Shown here: positions 44,084 to 53,689 of the stretch, piece after piece | How the letters are laid out: each line of letters starts with the position of its first letter | How positions within the stretch are numbered: position 1 is the stretch's first letter | DNA from: Prauserella shujinwangii | GTDB taxonomy: Bacteria > Actinomycetota > Actinomycetes > Mycobacteriales > Pseudonocardiaceae | Assembly: GCF_003001955.1 (NCBI RefSeq) | Contig: NZ_PVNH01000003.1 | Span: forward strand, 186,001 to 250,000 | Direction: 5' to 3' | DNA length: 64,000 nt | Notes under the pieces: model-generated | Database searches by the model: none | What the model saw: the letters and a program-made list of their open reading frames with translations, nothing else | Told to the model about the DNA's origin: nothing | Made by a program: the position numbers and the translations under genes

Positions 44084-45057
44084 AGGCCATCGTGCAGGAC
44101 GGGTACGGCCCGGCCGACGTGCTCAGACTCGGGGACATCCCCAAGCCGGTGCCGGGTGACGGCGAGGTGCTGCTCTCGGTGCGCGCGGCCGGGGTGGACC
44201 CCGGCGTCTGGCACCTGATGACGGGACTGCCCTACCTGGTCCGGGTCATGGGGTTCGGGCTGCGGGCGCCGAAGGTGCGGGTCCGGGGCAGGGACGTCGC
44301 GGGCGTCGTGGCGGCGGTCGGCGCCAACGTGACCGGATTCCGGCCCGGCGACGAGGTGTTCGGCACCTGTGAGGGTTCGTTCGCCGAGTACGCGTGCGCC
44401 AGGGCGGACCGGATCGCGCCGAAGCCGGCGAACCTCGGCTTCGTGGAGGCGGCGGCCGTGCCGGTCTCGGGCGGCACGGCGTTGCAGGCGGTGCGCGACT
44501 GCGGGCGGGTGCGGCCCGGCCACCGGGTGCTCGTCATCGGCGCGGGCGGGGGAGTGGGCTCGTTCGCGGTGCAGCTCGCGGCGGCGTTCGGCGGGGAGGT
44601 CACCGGTGTGTGCGGTCCGGACAAGGCCGAGCTGGTGCGTTCGCTCGGTGCCGTCGACGTGATCGACTACACCCGGGAGGACCTCGCCGAGCGGAGACAC
44701 CGCTACGACGTCATCCTCGACACCGCGGGCAACCGGCCGCTGGCGCGGCTGCGCCGCGCGCTCGCGCCGCGCGGCGCCCTGGTCATCGTGGGCGGCGAGG
44801 GCGGTGACCGGTGGATCGGCGGGTTCGACCGTGCGCTGCGGGCGGGACTGCTCTCGCCGTTCACCCGGCAGCGGCTGCGCGGGCTCGTCGCGAAGGAGAA
44901 CTCCGCCGATCTCACCACCCTGCGGGAGCTCGCCGAGTCCGGCGCGTTCGCGCCGGTCGTCGGCCGGACCTACGCGCTGGCTGAGGCGCCGGACGCGATC
45001 CGTGAACTCCACAAGGGACATACCCGTGGCAAGCTCGTCGTCACGGTCGGCAGCTGA
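44080..45057 (+). CDS. Zinc-independent medium-chain dehydrogenase / quinone oxidoreductase
   Basis: The 325-residue protein has the MDR layout: GRDVAGVVAAVGANVTGFRP near residue 70, then the cofactor motif LVIGAGGGVGSFAVQLAAAF. The C-terminus GKLVVTVGS is as in quinone reductases. Zinc ligands of alcohol dehydrogenases are absent. It reduces quinones or enones with NADPH. Third gene of the membrane-protein/regulator operon, so it may be induced by the same signal. Confidence 0.88.
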   Translation: MKAIVQDGYGPADVLRLGDIPKPVPGDGEVLLSVRAAGVDPGVWHLMTGLPYLVRVMGFGLRAPKVRVRGRDVAGVVAAVGANVTGFRPGDEVFGTCEGSFAEYACARADRIAPKPANLGFVEAAAVPVSGGTALQAVRDCGRVRPGHRVLVIGAGGGVGSFAVQLAAAFGGEVTGVCGPDKAELVRSLGAVDVIDYTREDLAERRHRYDVILDTAGNRPLARLRRALAPRGALVIVGGEGGDRWIGGFDRALRAGLLSPFTRQRLRGLVAKENSADLTTLRELAESGAFAPVVGRTYALAEAPDAIRELHKGHTRGKLVVTVGS

Positions 45058-45070
45058 CCGGCCGTGCCCT

Positions 45071-45102
45071 GCCTGCCCGGACCCGGGTGGGCCCGGGCAG
45101 GC
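45071..45102. terminator. Stem-loop between convergent genes
   Basis: GCCTGCCCGG (45071-45080) and CCGGGCAGGC (45093-45102) pair perfectly around a 12-nt loop. It lies between the oxidoreductase stop and the convergent sugar-binding protein gene. Confidence 0.7.
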
Positions 45103-45108
45103 GTCCGG

Positions 45109-46074
45109 TCACTGGTACAGGACGGCCTGGATCTTCTCGTCGTCGATGTTGCTCTTGTCGTACCAGTAGAAACCGGTGTCGACGGTCTCCGGAAGCCGCT
45201 GCCCCTCGATCGCCTTCAGCGCCGCGTCCACCAGTCGCTCGCCCATGCCGATGGGGTTCTGGGTGACGGCACCGAGCATCTGGCCGTTCCGGATGGCGTC
45301 GATCTGCGCCTGGCCGGAGTCGAACCCGACGACGGTGACCCCGGACGCGCCGCTCTCCTGCACACCCTTGATCACGCCGATCGCCGAGCCCTCGTTCGAC
45401 GCGTAGATGCCGTCGAGGTCGGGATTCGCCGAGATGATCGACTTGGTGATGTTCGCCGACTCCAGCTGGTCGCCGCCGCCGTACTGCGCGGGCAGCACGG
45501 TGATGCCGGGCGCGTTCTGTTCCATCCACTCGACGAAGCCGTCCCGCCGGTCCACACCGGAGAGGCTGGTCTGGTCGTGCACCACGAGCGCGACCTTGCC
45601 CTTGCCGCCGAGCTCCTCGGCGAGGTGCTTGGCGGCCTCGGCCGCGGCCGCCTTGTTGTCCGTGGCGACGGTCGTGACCGGGATGCCACTGTCCACACCG
45701 GAGTCGAACGCGATGACGGGGACGTCCTGCGACTGGGCCTGCTGGAGCAACGGCGCGGCGGCCTTGCTGTCCAGCGCGGCGAACCCCAGCGCGTCCGGCT
45801 GCTTGGCCAGCGCGTTGGTGAGCATGTTCAGCTGCTCCTCGACCTCCTGCTCGGTGGCGGGGCCGACGAACGTCACCCTGGCTCCGCGCTTGCTCGCCTC
45901 CTGTTCCGCGCCCTTCTTCACGGCCTGCCAGAACTGGTGCTGGAAGCCCTTGGAGACGATCGCGACGTAGGGTTCGCCGCCACCACCGGCACCGTCGCCG
46001 GCCGAGCCGCAGGCGGCCAGGGAGAGTGCCACGACCGCGCTCGCGAGAGCGGCCGTGATCTTGCGTGCCAACAT
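45109..46074 (-). CDS. Sugar ABC transporter substrate-binding lipoprotein (RbsB-like), probably for L-fucose
   Basis: The 321-residue protein has a lipoprotein signal (VVALSLAACGS), then YVAIVSKGFQHQFWQAVKKG, the RbsB-type opening, and PVIAFDSGVDSGIP, VVGFDSGQAQIDAIRNGQM and GAVTQNPIGMG. ATG at 46074; AGGAGA is upstream. It captures a sugar outside the membrane for the permease and ATPase upstream of it in the operon. The other operon members are L-fucose enzymes, so L-fucose is the likely ligand (inference). Confidence 0.88.
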   Translation of the reverse strand: MLARKITAALASAVVALSLAACGSAGDGAGGGGEPYVAIVSKGFQHQFWQAVKKGAEQEASKRGARVTFVGPATEQEVEEQLNMLTNALAKQPDALGFAALDSKAAAPLLQQAQSQDVPVIAFDSGVDSGIPVTTVATDNKAAAAEAAKHLAEELGGKGKVALVVHDQTSLSGVDRRDGFVEWMEQNAPGITVLPAQYGGGDQLESANITKSIISANPDLDGIYASNEGSAIGVIKGVQESGASGVTVVGFDSGQAQIDAIRNGQMLGAVTQNPIGMGERLVDAALKAIEGQRLPETVDTGFYWYDKSNIDDEKIQAVLYQ

Positions 46075-46113
46075 GTCCAGATCTCCTTTGTTCTGGTCGT
46101 GTGCCGGAGCCCC

Positions 46114-47112
46114 TCACGTCTCCTTCTTGCGGATCATGTCCGTGTACACCGCGACGAGGATCACGCAGCCGAGGATCACGTTCTGCCATTCCTGTGGGAT
46201 CGACATGATCTGGAGCCCGTTGTTGAGCACCGAGATGATCAGCGCGCCGATGAGCGTGCCGACGATCGACCCCTTGCCGCCGGACAGCGACGTCCCCCCG
46301 ATGACGACGGCGGCGATCGCCTGGAGTTCGTAGCCCATGCCCGTCGCGGGCTGCGCCGAACCGAGCCGGGCGGAGATCATGACGCCGGCCAGCCCGATGA
46401 ACAGCCCGGCGAAGGCGTAGATCGCGATCTTCCACCGCCGGACGTTGATACCGGAAAGGGCGGTGGCCTCCTCGTTGCTGCCGATCGAGTAGGTGTAGCG
46501 GCCGAGCACGGTCTTCGTCAGCAGCACCGCGGCGACCAGCGCGGCGCCGAGCAGGACGAGCACCGCGTTCGGGAACCGCACGCCGGGCAGCAGGTTGCCG
46601 GTGGAGATGTCGGTGTAGCCGGCGACGTCGGTGAAGTAGATGGGAGCGCTGTCGGACAGCACCAGCGCGAGCCCCTGCGCGACGAGCATCATCGCCAGCG
46701 TCGCGATGAACGGCGGGATCTTCAGCACCGCGACGTTGAACCCGTTGACCAGCCCGATGAGCCCACCGAAAAGGATCGCCGCGGGCACCCCCAGTGCCAG
46801 CGGCAACCCGATGTCCACAAGGAACACTCCGGACATCACCGCGCACAGGGCCATCCCGGTGCCGATCGAGAGGTCGATGCCACCCGCGATGATGACGAAC
46901 GTCGTGCCGATGGCGAGCGTTCCGATCACCACGGTCGAGAACAGGATGGCCGTGAAGTTGTCGTAGCTGAAGAAGTACGGGCTGGCGACCGAGAAGAACG
47001 CGGAGATGACGATGAGGCTGGCGAACGCCAGCAGCTGCTGCAGCCTGCCCTTGGCCACCGTGACGAGGCCGGTCTGGGCCGATTCCCTGGCGGATACCTT
47101 GGTCGCGGTCAT
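46114..47112 (-). CDS. Sugar ABC transporter permease (RbsC-like)
   Basis: The 332-residue membrane protein has the RbsC landmarks IIAGGIDLSIGTGMALCAV, PPFIATLAMMLVAQGLALVL, SIGSNEEATALSGINVRRWK and GGTSLSGGKGSIVGTLIGAL. About nine to ten membrane segments. ATG overlaps the ATPase stop as ATGA. It forms the pore of the presumed fucose importer. Confidence 0.92.
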   Translation of the reverse strand: MTATKVSARESAQTGLVTVAKGRLQQLLAFASLIVISAFFSVASPYFFSYDNFTAILFSTVVIGTLAIGTTFVIIAGGIDLSIGTGMALCAVMSGVFLVDIGLPLALGVPAAILFGGLIGLVNGFNVAVLKIPPFIATLAMMLVAQGLALVLSDSAPIYFTDVAGYTDISTGNLLPGVRFPNAVLVLLGAALVAAVLLTKTVLGRYTYSIGSNEEATALSGINVRRWKIAIYAFAGLFIGLAGVMISARLGSAQPATGMGYELQAIAAVVIGGTSLSGGKGSIVGTLIGALIISVLNNGLQIMSIPQEWQNVILGCVILVAVYTDMIRKKET

Positions 47113-48731
47113 GGCTCTCCTGCCTTCCGGGGCTCTTCGTCGGCCTGCGGCGCGGGCGGTTCCAGCCCGAGCTCGGCGGCATCGGCCGGGTTCTCGTCCG
47201 GCCGCAACGTCGCGTAGTGCATGATCGTTTCCTGGGTCGCCTCCGCCGCGTCCAGCGTGCGGGTCACCCTGCCCTCGCTCATCACGACCACGCGGTGCGC
47301 GAGACGCAGCACCTCGGGCAGCTCGGAGGAGATCATGATGATCGACTTGCCCTGACCGGCCAGCTCGGTGAGCAGCTGGTAGATCTCCTCCTTCGCGCCC
47401 ACGTCGATCCCGCGGGTGGGCTCGTCGAAGATGAGGATGTCGCAGTCGCGGACGAGCCACTTCGCGATCACGACCTTCTGCTGGTTCCCGCCGGAGAGGT
47501 TCTTCGTCCGCTGTTCCGGCGACGGGGTCTTGATGCGCAGCGTCTCGACGTACCCGGCGGCCTCCGCCCGCGCGGCCCGGTCGCGCACGAATCCGGCGGT
47601 GGCGAAGCGTTGCCGCAGCGCACCGAGCGTGATGTTCGCCCGCACGGTCTGGTCCAGCAGCAGGCCGTACCGCTTGCGGTCCTCGGAGAGGTAGCCGATG
47701 CCCAGCCGCACCGCGTCGGCGGGATTGCGGACGCGCGCCCGCTCACCGCGCAGCGTGACCTCGCCCGCCGTGCTGCGGTCGGCGCCCACCAGCGCCCTCG
47801 CTACCTCGGTGCGCCCCGCGCCCATGAGCCCGGCGAAACCGAGGATCTCGCCCTGCCGGAGGTCGAACGAGACGTCCTTGAGCAACGACCGCGTGCACAG
47901 CCCCCGCACCCGCAGCACCGTCTCGCGGTCGGGGCGGACGTCCCGTGGACGGGCGTCGGCGGCCAGCGTGCGCCCGACCATGCGCGCGATGATCTCGTCG
48001 GTGGTGGTCGTCGCGGAGTCCACCGTGTCGACGTACTCGCCGTCGCGGATCACGGTCACCCGGTCCGAGATCGCCCTGATCTCGTCCATGCGGTGCGAGA
48101 TGTAGATGACGCCGGTGCCGGTGCGCACGTATCGGCGGATCAGGTCGTGCAGGGTGGCGACCTCGGCGTCGTTGAGCGCGGCCGTGGGCTCGTCCATGAT
48201 CAGCACCTTGGCGTCGTAGGACAGCGCCCTGGCGATCTCGACCATCTGCTGGTGGGCCACGGTGAGGTCGCCGACGACGGCCGTGGGGTCCAGCGGCAGG
48301 CCGAGGGAATCGATCAGCTTCCGGGTGCGGGCGTTCAGTTCCCGCTCGTCGAGCAGGACGCGCCACCGCCGGGGTTCGCGGCCGATGAAGACGTTCTGCG
48401 CGACGGTCAGGTGCGGCATCAGGTTGAGTTCCTGGTGGATGATGCTGATCCCGCTCGCCAGCGCCGCCCTGGGACCGTCCGGCGCGAACGGCTCGCCGGC
48501 GAGCCGGAAGCGGCCCGCGTCGGCGTCGTGGATGCCCGAGAGCAGTTTCATCAGGGTGGACTTGCCCGCCCCGTTCTCGCCGACCAGCGCCAGCACCTCG
48601 CCCTCGTACAGGTCGAGCCGCATGTCGGTGAGCGCCCGGACACCCGGAAAGCTCTTGTGCACGCCCTCGACCTCGAGCAGCGGCACCGGCGAGCGCGTCG
48701 CCCCCGCCGCGGTGGACGTCGTCGTCAACAC
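47109..48731 (-). CDS. Sugar ABC transporter ATPase, duplicated (RbsA-like)
   Basis: The 540-residue protein has two ABC modules. The first has Walker A LVGENGAGKSTLMKLLSGI, Walker B VLIMDEPTAALND and the switch His in VIYISHRMDEI; the second has the degenerate GLMGAGRTEVARALVG, signature LSGGNQQKVVIAKWL and IFDEPTRGIDVG. This is standard for RbsA/AraG. A C-terminal extension of about 40 acidic residues is unusual in length. GTG at 48731 follows the lactonase gene by 34 nt. Confidence 0.92.
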   Translation of the reverse strand: MLTTTSTAAGATRSPVPLLEVEGVHKSFPGVRALTDMRLDLYEGEVLALVGENGAGKSTLMKLLSGIHDADAGRFRLAGEPFAPDGPRAALASGISIIHQELNLMPHLTVAQNVFIGREPRRWRVLLDERELNARTRKLIDSLGLPLDPTAVVGDLTVAHQQMVEIARALSYDAKVLIMDEPTAALNDAEVATLHDLIRRYVRTGTGVIYISHRMDEIRAISDRVTVIRDGEYVDTVDSATTTTDEIIARMVGRTLAADARPRDVRPDRETVLRVRGLCTRSLLKDVSFDLRQGEILGFAGLMGAGRTEVARALVGADRSTAGEVTLRGERARVRNPADAVRLGIGYLSEDRKRYGLLLDQTVRANITLGALRQRFATAGFVRDRAARAEAAGYVETLRIKTPSPEQRTKNLSGGNQQKVVIAKWLVRDCDILIFDEPTRGIDVGAKEEIYQLLTELAGQGKSIIMISSELPEVLRLAHRVVVMSEGRVTRTLDAAEATQETIMHYATLRPDENPADAAELGLEPPAPQADEEPRKAGEP

Positions 48732-48765
48732 GTCGGCACCTTCCTGATCTCGCTCCTGCGGGGCA

Positions 48766-49623
48766 TCAGTCCGGGCCGCCGATGCCGTAGACCTCGGTGG
48801 CCGTTCCCGCCAGCACCCGCGCGCGTTCCGCGGGCGCCAGCTCCGCGATCAGCTCCGCGAGCACCCGCCAGGTGGCGGCGTAACCCCCGTACGGCAGCGT
48901 CATCGGCCAGTCGCCGCCGTACATCAGGCGGTCCGGGCCGAACAACTCCAGTGCCGTCTCCCACACCGGTCGCAGCGCGGCCGCGGTGAGCGGCTGGTCC
49001 GGCCACTGCAGCCCGGACACCTTGGCCACCGTGTTGGGCCGTCGCGCCACCTCGCGCAGTGCCTCCCGCCAGCGGGGGTAGTCGTCCCGGCCGCGGGGTG
49101 GTTTGGCGAGGTGGTCGACCACGATCGTGAGTCCGGGCAGCGCGGCGGCCAGCTCCGCGGTCGCCGTGAGATGCCGTGGCCACGCGTCCGGCACGTCGAA
49201 CGGGATGCCGCACTCGGCCAGCAGGCGCAACGAGTCGCGCACCGGGCGCAGGGCGAGGAAGTCGTCGCGGGGGTCGTCGTGCACGAGGTGCCGCACCCCG
49301 CGGAAGTACGGGGAGCGCCGCCAGCGCTCCAGCTGCCGTGCGGCCCTGGCCGGGTCGTCGAGCGCGACCCAGCCGACCACCCCGCTGATCCACGGCTGAC
49401 CGGCGGCCTGGTCGAGCAGGTAGGCGGTGTCGGCCTCGGAGTCCTCCGCCTGCACCAGCACCGCCGCGTCCACCCCGGCCGCCGCGAGGTGTGCGTGCGC
49501 GTCGGCCGCCGTGAACGTCGCGTGCACGGGGCCGTGCTGTGGCCCGAGCCAGCCGTAGTCGCTGACGGTGAGGTCCCACAGGTGCAGGTGGGCGTCGATG
49601 ACGCGGTTGCCGTCGAGGGTCAT
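48766..49623 (-). CDS. Amidohydrolase 2 family lactonase, probable L-fucono-lactonase
   Basis: The 285-residue TIM-barrel hydrolase has the metal motif VIDAHLHLWDL near the start, IVVDHLAKPP in the middle and RLMYGGDWPM near the end, as in L-fuconolactonase and L-rhamnonolactonase of COG3618. It hydrolyses the sugar lactone made by the dehydrogenase to L-fuconate. ATG at 49623 overlaps the aldo/keto reductase stop. Its neighbours are the dehydrogenase before it and the dehydratase after it in the pathway, which makes the assignment strong. Confidence 0.85.
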   Translation of the reverse strand: MTLDGNRVIDAHLHLWDLTVSDYGWLGPQHGPVHATFTAADAHAHLAAAGVDAAVLVQAEDSEADTAYLLDQAAGQPWISGVVGWVALDDPARAARQLERWRRSPYFRGVRHLVHDDPRDDFLALRPVRDSLRLLAECGIPFDVPDAWPRHLTATAELAAALPGLTIVVDHLAKPPRGRDDYPRWREALREVARRPNTVAKVSGLQWPDQPLTAAALRPVWETALELFGPDRLMYGGDWPMTLPYGGYAATWRVLAELIAELAPAERARVLAGTATEVYGIGGPD

Positions 49624-50594
49624 GTCCTGATCAGCCCCCGCTCGCGCAGGACGGCCCACAGCCCCTCGGGCACCGGTTCGGTCAGCCGCCGCAGGTTGTC
49701 CTCGACCTGCGCGGCGGTGGCGGCGCCGAGCACCACGGTCCGCACGGCGGGCTCCCGCAGCGGGAACCGCAGCGCGGCCGTGGGCAGCTCCACGCCGAAC
49801 TCGCCGCACACCGCCGCGAGCGTGTTCGCCCTGGCCAGTACCGACGGCGGGACGGTGCCGTACTCGTACTTCCCCTCGGCCGACGGCGCGGGCTCGGCGA
49901 GCAGGCCGGAGTTGAACACGCCCGCGCTCGCCACGGCGATCCCGCGCTCCCGGCACTCGGGCAGCACGTCGTCGAGCGCGGGCTGCTCCAGCAGCGTGAA
50001 GCGGCCCGCGACCATGAGCACGTCCACCATCCCGGAGCGCGCCGCCGCGAGCAGGGCCGGCACCGACTTGGAGCCCACGCCGATCGCGGACACCACGCCC
50101 TCCTCCCGCAACGCCGACAGCGCGGGCAGGCCGGTGTCCAGCGCGGGGCCGAGCGCGTGCTCGTCGGGGTCGTGCAGGTAGAGCAGGTCCACCGAGTCGA
50201 GGCCGAGACGCCCGAGCGAATCCGCCAGCCCGCGGCGGACCCCCGCCGCGGAGAAGTCCCAGACCCGCCGCGCCGTGGCCGGGACCGCGAAGCCGTTGGC
50301 GAGATCCAGCGTGCCCGCGCCGTCCGGATCGGGCACCAGCAGCCTGCCGACCTTCGTGGACACGACGAACTCGGCGCGCGGCTTGCTGGCGAGGAACTCC
50401 CCGAGGCGGCGCTCGGAAAGGCCGAGCCCGTAGTGCGGCGCGGTGTCGAAGTAGCGCACGCCCCGGTCCCACGCGGCCTCCAGCGCCGCCCTGGCCTGCT
50501 CGTCGGAGACGGGGTGGTACAGGTTGCCCAGCCCGGCGCCGCCGAGGCCGACGGTGCCGATCCGCCCGGCGAGCCGGGCCCGCTCACCGCTCAT
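49620..50594 (-). CDS. Aldo/keto reductase, probable L-fucose dehydrogenase
   Basis: The 324-residue protein has the AKR tetrad: Asp and Tyr in [15 protein letters not shown], Lys in [10 protein letters not shown] and His in [12 protein letters not shown]. The sequence [20 protein letters not shown] is typical of the D-threo-aldose/L-fucose 1-dehydrogenase group. It oxidises L-fucose to its lactone with NAD(P). Its stop overlaps the lactonase start by ATGA; its start overlaps the dehydratase 3' end by 11 nt. Confidence 0.85.
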   Translation of the reverse strand: MSGERARLAGRIGTVGLGGAGLGNLYHPVSDEQARAALEAAWDRGVRYFDTAPHYGLGLSERRLGEFLASKPRAEFVVSTKVGRLLVPDPDGAGTLDLANGFAVPATARRVWDFSAAGVRRGLADSLGRLGLDSVDLLYLHDPDEHALGPALDTGLPALSALREEGVVSAIGVGSKSVPALLAAARSGMVDVLMVAGRFTLLEQPALDDVLPECRERGIAVASAGVFNSGLLAEPAPSAEGKYEYGTVPPSVLARANTLAAVCGEFGVELPTAALRFPLREPAVRTVVLGAATAAQVEDNLRRLTEPVPEGLWAVLRERGLIRT

Positions 50595-51864
50595 GGGCGT
50601 ACTCCGCGAGCGAGCGGGCCAGCATCTCGGTGCCGGCGCCGGGGGCCTTCGGCGCGTGGTAGCGGCCGCCGTGCACCTCGACCGGGGTGACGAAGTGCTC
50701 GTGCAGGTGGTCGACGAACTCGATCACACGGCCCTCGGCCGAGCCGGACACGGCGACGAAGTCGAACATGGACAGGTGCTGGACCGCCTCGCACAGGCCG
50801 ACCCCGCCCGCGTGCGGGCACACCGGAACCCCGAACTTCGCCGCCAGCAGCAGGACGGCGATGTTCTCGTTGACCCCGGCCACCCTGGTGGCGTCCAGCT
50901 GGAGCACCTGCAGCGCGCCGGCCTGCAGGAACTGCTTGAACATGACGCGGTTGGCCATGTGCTCGCCGGTGGCGACGGGCACGGGGGCGATCGCCCTGGC
51001 GATCTCGGCGTGGGCGAGCACGTCGTCCGGATTGGTCGGTTCCTCCACCCAGGCCACGTCGAACGGCCGCAGTGCGGCCATCCACCGGATCGCCTCGCCC
51101 ACGTCCCAGCGCTGGTTCGCGTCGACGGCGATCCGCACGCCGTCGCCGCAGGCTGCGCGCGCGATGCCGAGCCTGCGGACGTCGTCGTCGAGGTCGGCGC
51201 CGACCTTCAGCTTGATCTGGGTGAAGCCGTCGGCCACCGCCTCGCGGCACAGCCGGTCCAGTTTGGAGTCGTCGTAGCCGAGCCAGCCCGGTGTCGTCGT
51301 GTAGGCGGGATAGCCCTCGGTGAGCAGCACCGACTCCCGCTGCGCGCGCCCCGGCTCGGCGGCCCGCAGGATGGCCAGCGCGTCGTCGCGGGTGAGCACG
51401 TCGGTGAGGTAGCGGAAGTCGACGAGGTCGACGATCTCCTCGGGGCTCAGCGCGGTGAGCACCTGCCAGAGCGGCTTGCCCTCCCGCTTGGCCCGCAGGT
51501 CCCAGAGCGCGTTGACGACCGCCCCGATCGCCATGTGCATGACGCCTTTCTCCGGCCCGAGCCAGCGCAGCTGCGAGTCGTGCACGAGCTCGCGCCACAG
51601 ACCTCCGAGGTCTGCCAGCACCGCATCGACGTCCCGGCCGAGCACGTAGGGGGCCAGCGCCCGGATGGCCGCCACCTGGACGTCGTTGCCCCGGCCGATG
51701 GTGAAGACGAAGCCGTGGCCCTCGAGCCCGTCGCCCGCGTCGGTGGTGATCCGCGCGTAGGCCGCCGAGTAGTCGGGGTCGGGGTTCATGGCGTCGGAGC
51801 CGTCGAGCGACAGGGACGTGGGGAACCGCACGTCATGGGTGTGCAGCGCGAGGATGCGGGCCAC
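50584..51864 (-). CDS. fucD: L-fuconate dehydratase (enolase superfamily)
   Basis: The 426-residue enzyme matches the FucD subgroup of the mandelate racemase/enolase superfamily: [17 protein letters not shown] (catalytic KxK), [17 protein letters not shown] (metal Asp), [35 protein letters not shown] and [16 protein letters not shown] (His base). It dehydrates L-fuconate to 2-keto-3-deoxy-L-fuconate. The frame runs to 51912, but ACAGGAG lies 6 nt before the GTG at 51864, which is preferred over the ATG at 51870. It is first in the leftward fucose operon, behind a promoter that contains the ACATCCGATGT operator. Confidence 0.92.
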   Translation of the reverse strand: MARILALHTHDVRFPTSLSLDGSDAMNPDPDYSAAYARITTDAGDGLEGHGFVFTIGRGNDVQVAAIRALAPYVLGRDVDAVLADLGGLWRELVHDSQLRWLGPEKGVMHMAIGAVVNALWDLRAKREGKPLWQVLTALSPEEIVDLVDFRYLTDVLTRDDALAILRAAEPGRAQRESVLLTEGYPAYTTTPGWLGYDDSKLDRLCREAVADGFTQIKLKVGADLDDDVRRLGIARAACGDGVRIAVDANQRWDVGEAIRWMAALRPFDVAWVEEPTNPDDVLAHAEIARAIAPVPVATGEHMANRVMFKQFLQAGALQVLQLDATRVAGVNENIAVLLLAAKFGVPVCPHAGGVGLCEAVQHLSMFDFVAVSGSAEGRVIEFVDHLHEHFVTPVEVHGGRYHAPKAPGAGTEMLARSLAEYAHER

Positions 51865-51908
51865 GAGCATCTCCTGTCGTATGGGCTCCGTCACAGACGT
51901 CGGAGGGG

Positions 51909-51937
51909 ACATTAGACATCCGATGTTTCCGGGTCAA
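51909..51937 (-). promoter_or_regulatory. fucD operon promoter with ACATCCGATGT operator in the spacer
   Basis: On the minus strand TTGACC (51937-51932) and TAATGT (51914-51909) are 17 bp apart. The perfect palindrome ACATC-C-GATGT (51916-51926) lies inside the spacer, so a bound repressor would block polymerase. A half-site ACATCCGA is at 51989, nearer to the divergent hydrolase gene. The 14 bases TAGACATCCGATGT are identical to those at 58863. Confidence 0.8.
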
Positions 51938-52018
51938 GGTCTCGCTTTCTGTGCCGGATCGCCCTACGGTGAGCGGTACCTCGTGCGGACATCCGACCAC
52001 TGAGCCGAAGGAATCCTC

Positions 52019-52864
52019 GTGAAGCTGGCCCGACTGGGCGCCGTCGGCGCGGAGCGACCCGTGCTGCTCGACGGCGGCACGACCTATGACCTCTCCGGGA
52101 TCACGCCTGACCTCGACGGTGCGTTCCTCGCCTCCGAGGGACTCGCCACCGTGCGGGCCGCCGCCGAGGCGGGCGACCTGCCCGAGTTCGCCGCCGCCGG
52201 CCTGCGGGTGGGCGCCCCGATCGCCCGGCCCGGCGCGGTGCTCTGCATCGGCATGAACTACGCGGCGCACGCGGCGGAGTCCGGCTCGGCCCCGCCCGAC
52301 GTGCCGATCCTGTTCCTCAAGACGCCGAACACGGTCGTCGGACCGCACGACGCCGTGACCATCCCGCCGGGAGCCGAACGAACGGACTGGGAGGTCGAAC
52401 TGGGCGTGGTGATCGGCAGGCGGGCGTCCTACCTGGACTCACCCGCCGACAGCATGGCCCACGTCGCGGGGTTCGTGGTGGCCAACGACGTCTCCGAACG
52501 GGAACACCAGCTGGTGACCTCCGGCGGGCAGTGGAGCAAGGGCAAGTGCGCGCCCGGGTTCTGCCCGACCGGTCCGTGGCTGGTCACGCCCGACGAGGCC
52601 GACCACAGGGCACTGCGGTTGCGCAGCTGGGTCAACGGCGAGCCGAGGCAGGACTCCACCACCGCGGACCTGGTGTTCGGCGTCGAGTACCTCGTCTGGT
52701 ACCTCAGCCGCTACCTCACGCTGGAACCCGGCGATCTGGTCCTCACCGGAACGCCGGAGGGCGTCGCGCTGTCCGGCCGGTTCCCCTACCTCACCGGGGG
52801 TGACGTGGTGGAACTGGAGATCGAGGGTCTCGGCAGGCAGCGCCAGGAGTTCGTGGGGTCGTGA
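52019..52864 (+). CDS. FAH-family hydrolase, probable 2,4-diketo-3-deoxy-L-fuconate hydrolase
   Basis: The 281-residue protein has the fumarylacetoacetase fold: VLCIGMNYAAHAAESG, metal ligands Glu in DWEVELGVVIG and Asp in VANDVSEREHQL, and LVLTGTPEGVA. The family cleaves carbon-carbon bonds in diketo acids. In the Xanthomonas-type L-fucose route the homologous enzyme splits 2,4-diketo-3-deoxy-L-fuconate to pyruvate and lactate. GTG at 52019 has GAAGGA before it. Divergent from fucD, and in tandem with the SDR that should make its substrate. Confidence 0.88.
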   Translation: MKLARLGAVGAERPVLLDGGTTYDLSGITPDLDGAFLASEGLATVRAAAEAGDLPEFAAAGLRVGAPIARPGAVLCIGMNYAAHAAESGSAPPDVPILFLKTPNTVVGPHDAVTIPPGAERTDWEVELGVVIGRRASYLDSPADSMAHVAGFVVANDVSEREHQLVTSGGQWSKGKCAPGFCPTGPWLVTPDEADHRALRLRSWVNGEPRQDSTTADLVFGVEYLVWYLSRYLTLEPGDLVLTGTPEGVALSGRFPYLTGGDVVELEIEGLGRQRQEFVGS

Positions 52865-52903
52865 GTGGATAACGTTGTTCTAACCACGGTCGGCACTCAC
52901 GAG
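52857..52903. terminator. Palindromic intergenic element, copy 4
   Basis: Arms GTCGTGAGTG and CACTCACGAG, with TAACCACG inside, follow the same plan as the other copies; the centre is more degenerate. It contains the FAH-gene stop. Unlike the other three it lies between two genes in the same direction, so it may cause partial termination before the SDR. Confidence 0.6.
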
Positions 52904-52918
52904 TGGTGACCAGGACGG

Positions 52919-53683
52919 ATGGTGACCATGGCAGCGGAGTTCGACGGACTGGTGGCGGCGGTCACCGGTGGCGCCTCGGGGATCGGGGCGGCGATCGTGC
53001 GCGCCCTCGCCGAGGCGGGCGCCACCGTGGCGGTGCTGGACCTCGACGCGGGCGAACGCGACGACGGCGTGCTCGCGGTCCGCACTGACGTCACCGACGA
53101 CGAGTCGGTGCGGGCCGCGGTGGACACCGTCGTCACGCGGCTCGGCGGCCTGGACATCCTCGTCAACAACGCGGGCATCGGGGCGCAGGGCACGGTCGCG
53201 GACAACGACGATGCCGAGTGGCTGCGCGTGCTCGACGTGAACGTGCTCGGCATGGTGCGGACCACCCGCGCCGCGCTGCCGCACCTGCGCAGATCGCCTG
53301 CCGCGGCGGTGGTGAACACCGGTTCCATCGTGGCGACGGCGGGGCTGCCGCAACGCGCGCTGTACACCGCGAGCAAGGGCGCGGTGCTCGCGCTGACCCG
53401 GGCGATGGCGGCCGACCACCTGCCCGAGGGGATCCGGGTCAACTGCGTCAACCCGGGCACGGCCGACACCCCGTGGATCGACCGCTTGCTCGCGGCCGCG
53501 CCGGACCCGGAGGCCGAGCGGGCCGCACTGGAGGCACGGCAGCCGCACGGCAGGCTCGTCACCGCCGACGAGGTGGCCCGCACGGTGCTGTACCTGGCCA
53601 GCCCGCTGTCCCGGTCGACCACCGGGGTGGGGATCGCCGTTGACGGCGGTATGCAGGACCTGCGGCTGCGGCCACGCGGGTAG
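52919..53683 (+). CDS. SDR dehydrogenase, probable 2-keto-3-deoxy-L-fuconate 4-dehydrogenase
   Basis: The 254-residue protein has the motif VTGGASGIGAAIVRALAEAG, acidic LDLDAG (favouring NAD), NNAGIGAQG, the catalytic Ser in NTGSIVATAG and Tyr-Lys in YTASKGAV, and GGMQDLRLRPRG at the end. In the Xanthomonas-type pathway an SDR oxidises the fucD product before the FAH enzyme cleaves it. Two ATGs are possible (52919 or 52928). It is 55 nt after the FAH gene. Confidence 0.85.
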   Translation: MVTMAAEFDGLVAAVTGGASGIGAAIVRALAEAGATVAVLDLDAGERDDGVLAVRTDVTDDESVRAAVDTVVTRLGGLDILVNNAGIGAQGTVADNDDAEWLRVLDVNVLGMVRTTRAALPHLRRSPAAAVVNTGSIVATAGLPQRALYTASKGAVLALTRAMAADHLPEGIRVNCVNPGTADTPWIDRLLAAAPDPEAERAALEARQPHGRLVTADEVARTVLYLASPLSRSTTGVGIAVDGGMQDLRLRPRG

Positions 53684-53689
53684 CCGTGG

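Noticed and set aside
45064-47217. 700-codon open frame on the plus strand
   Set aside because: It is antisense to the RbsB- and RbsC-like genes, with Arg/His/Asp-rich composition and no family match.
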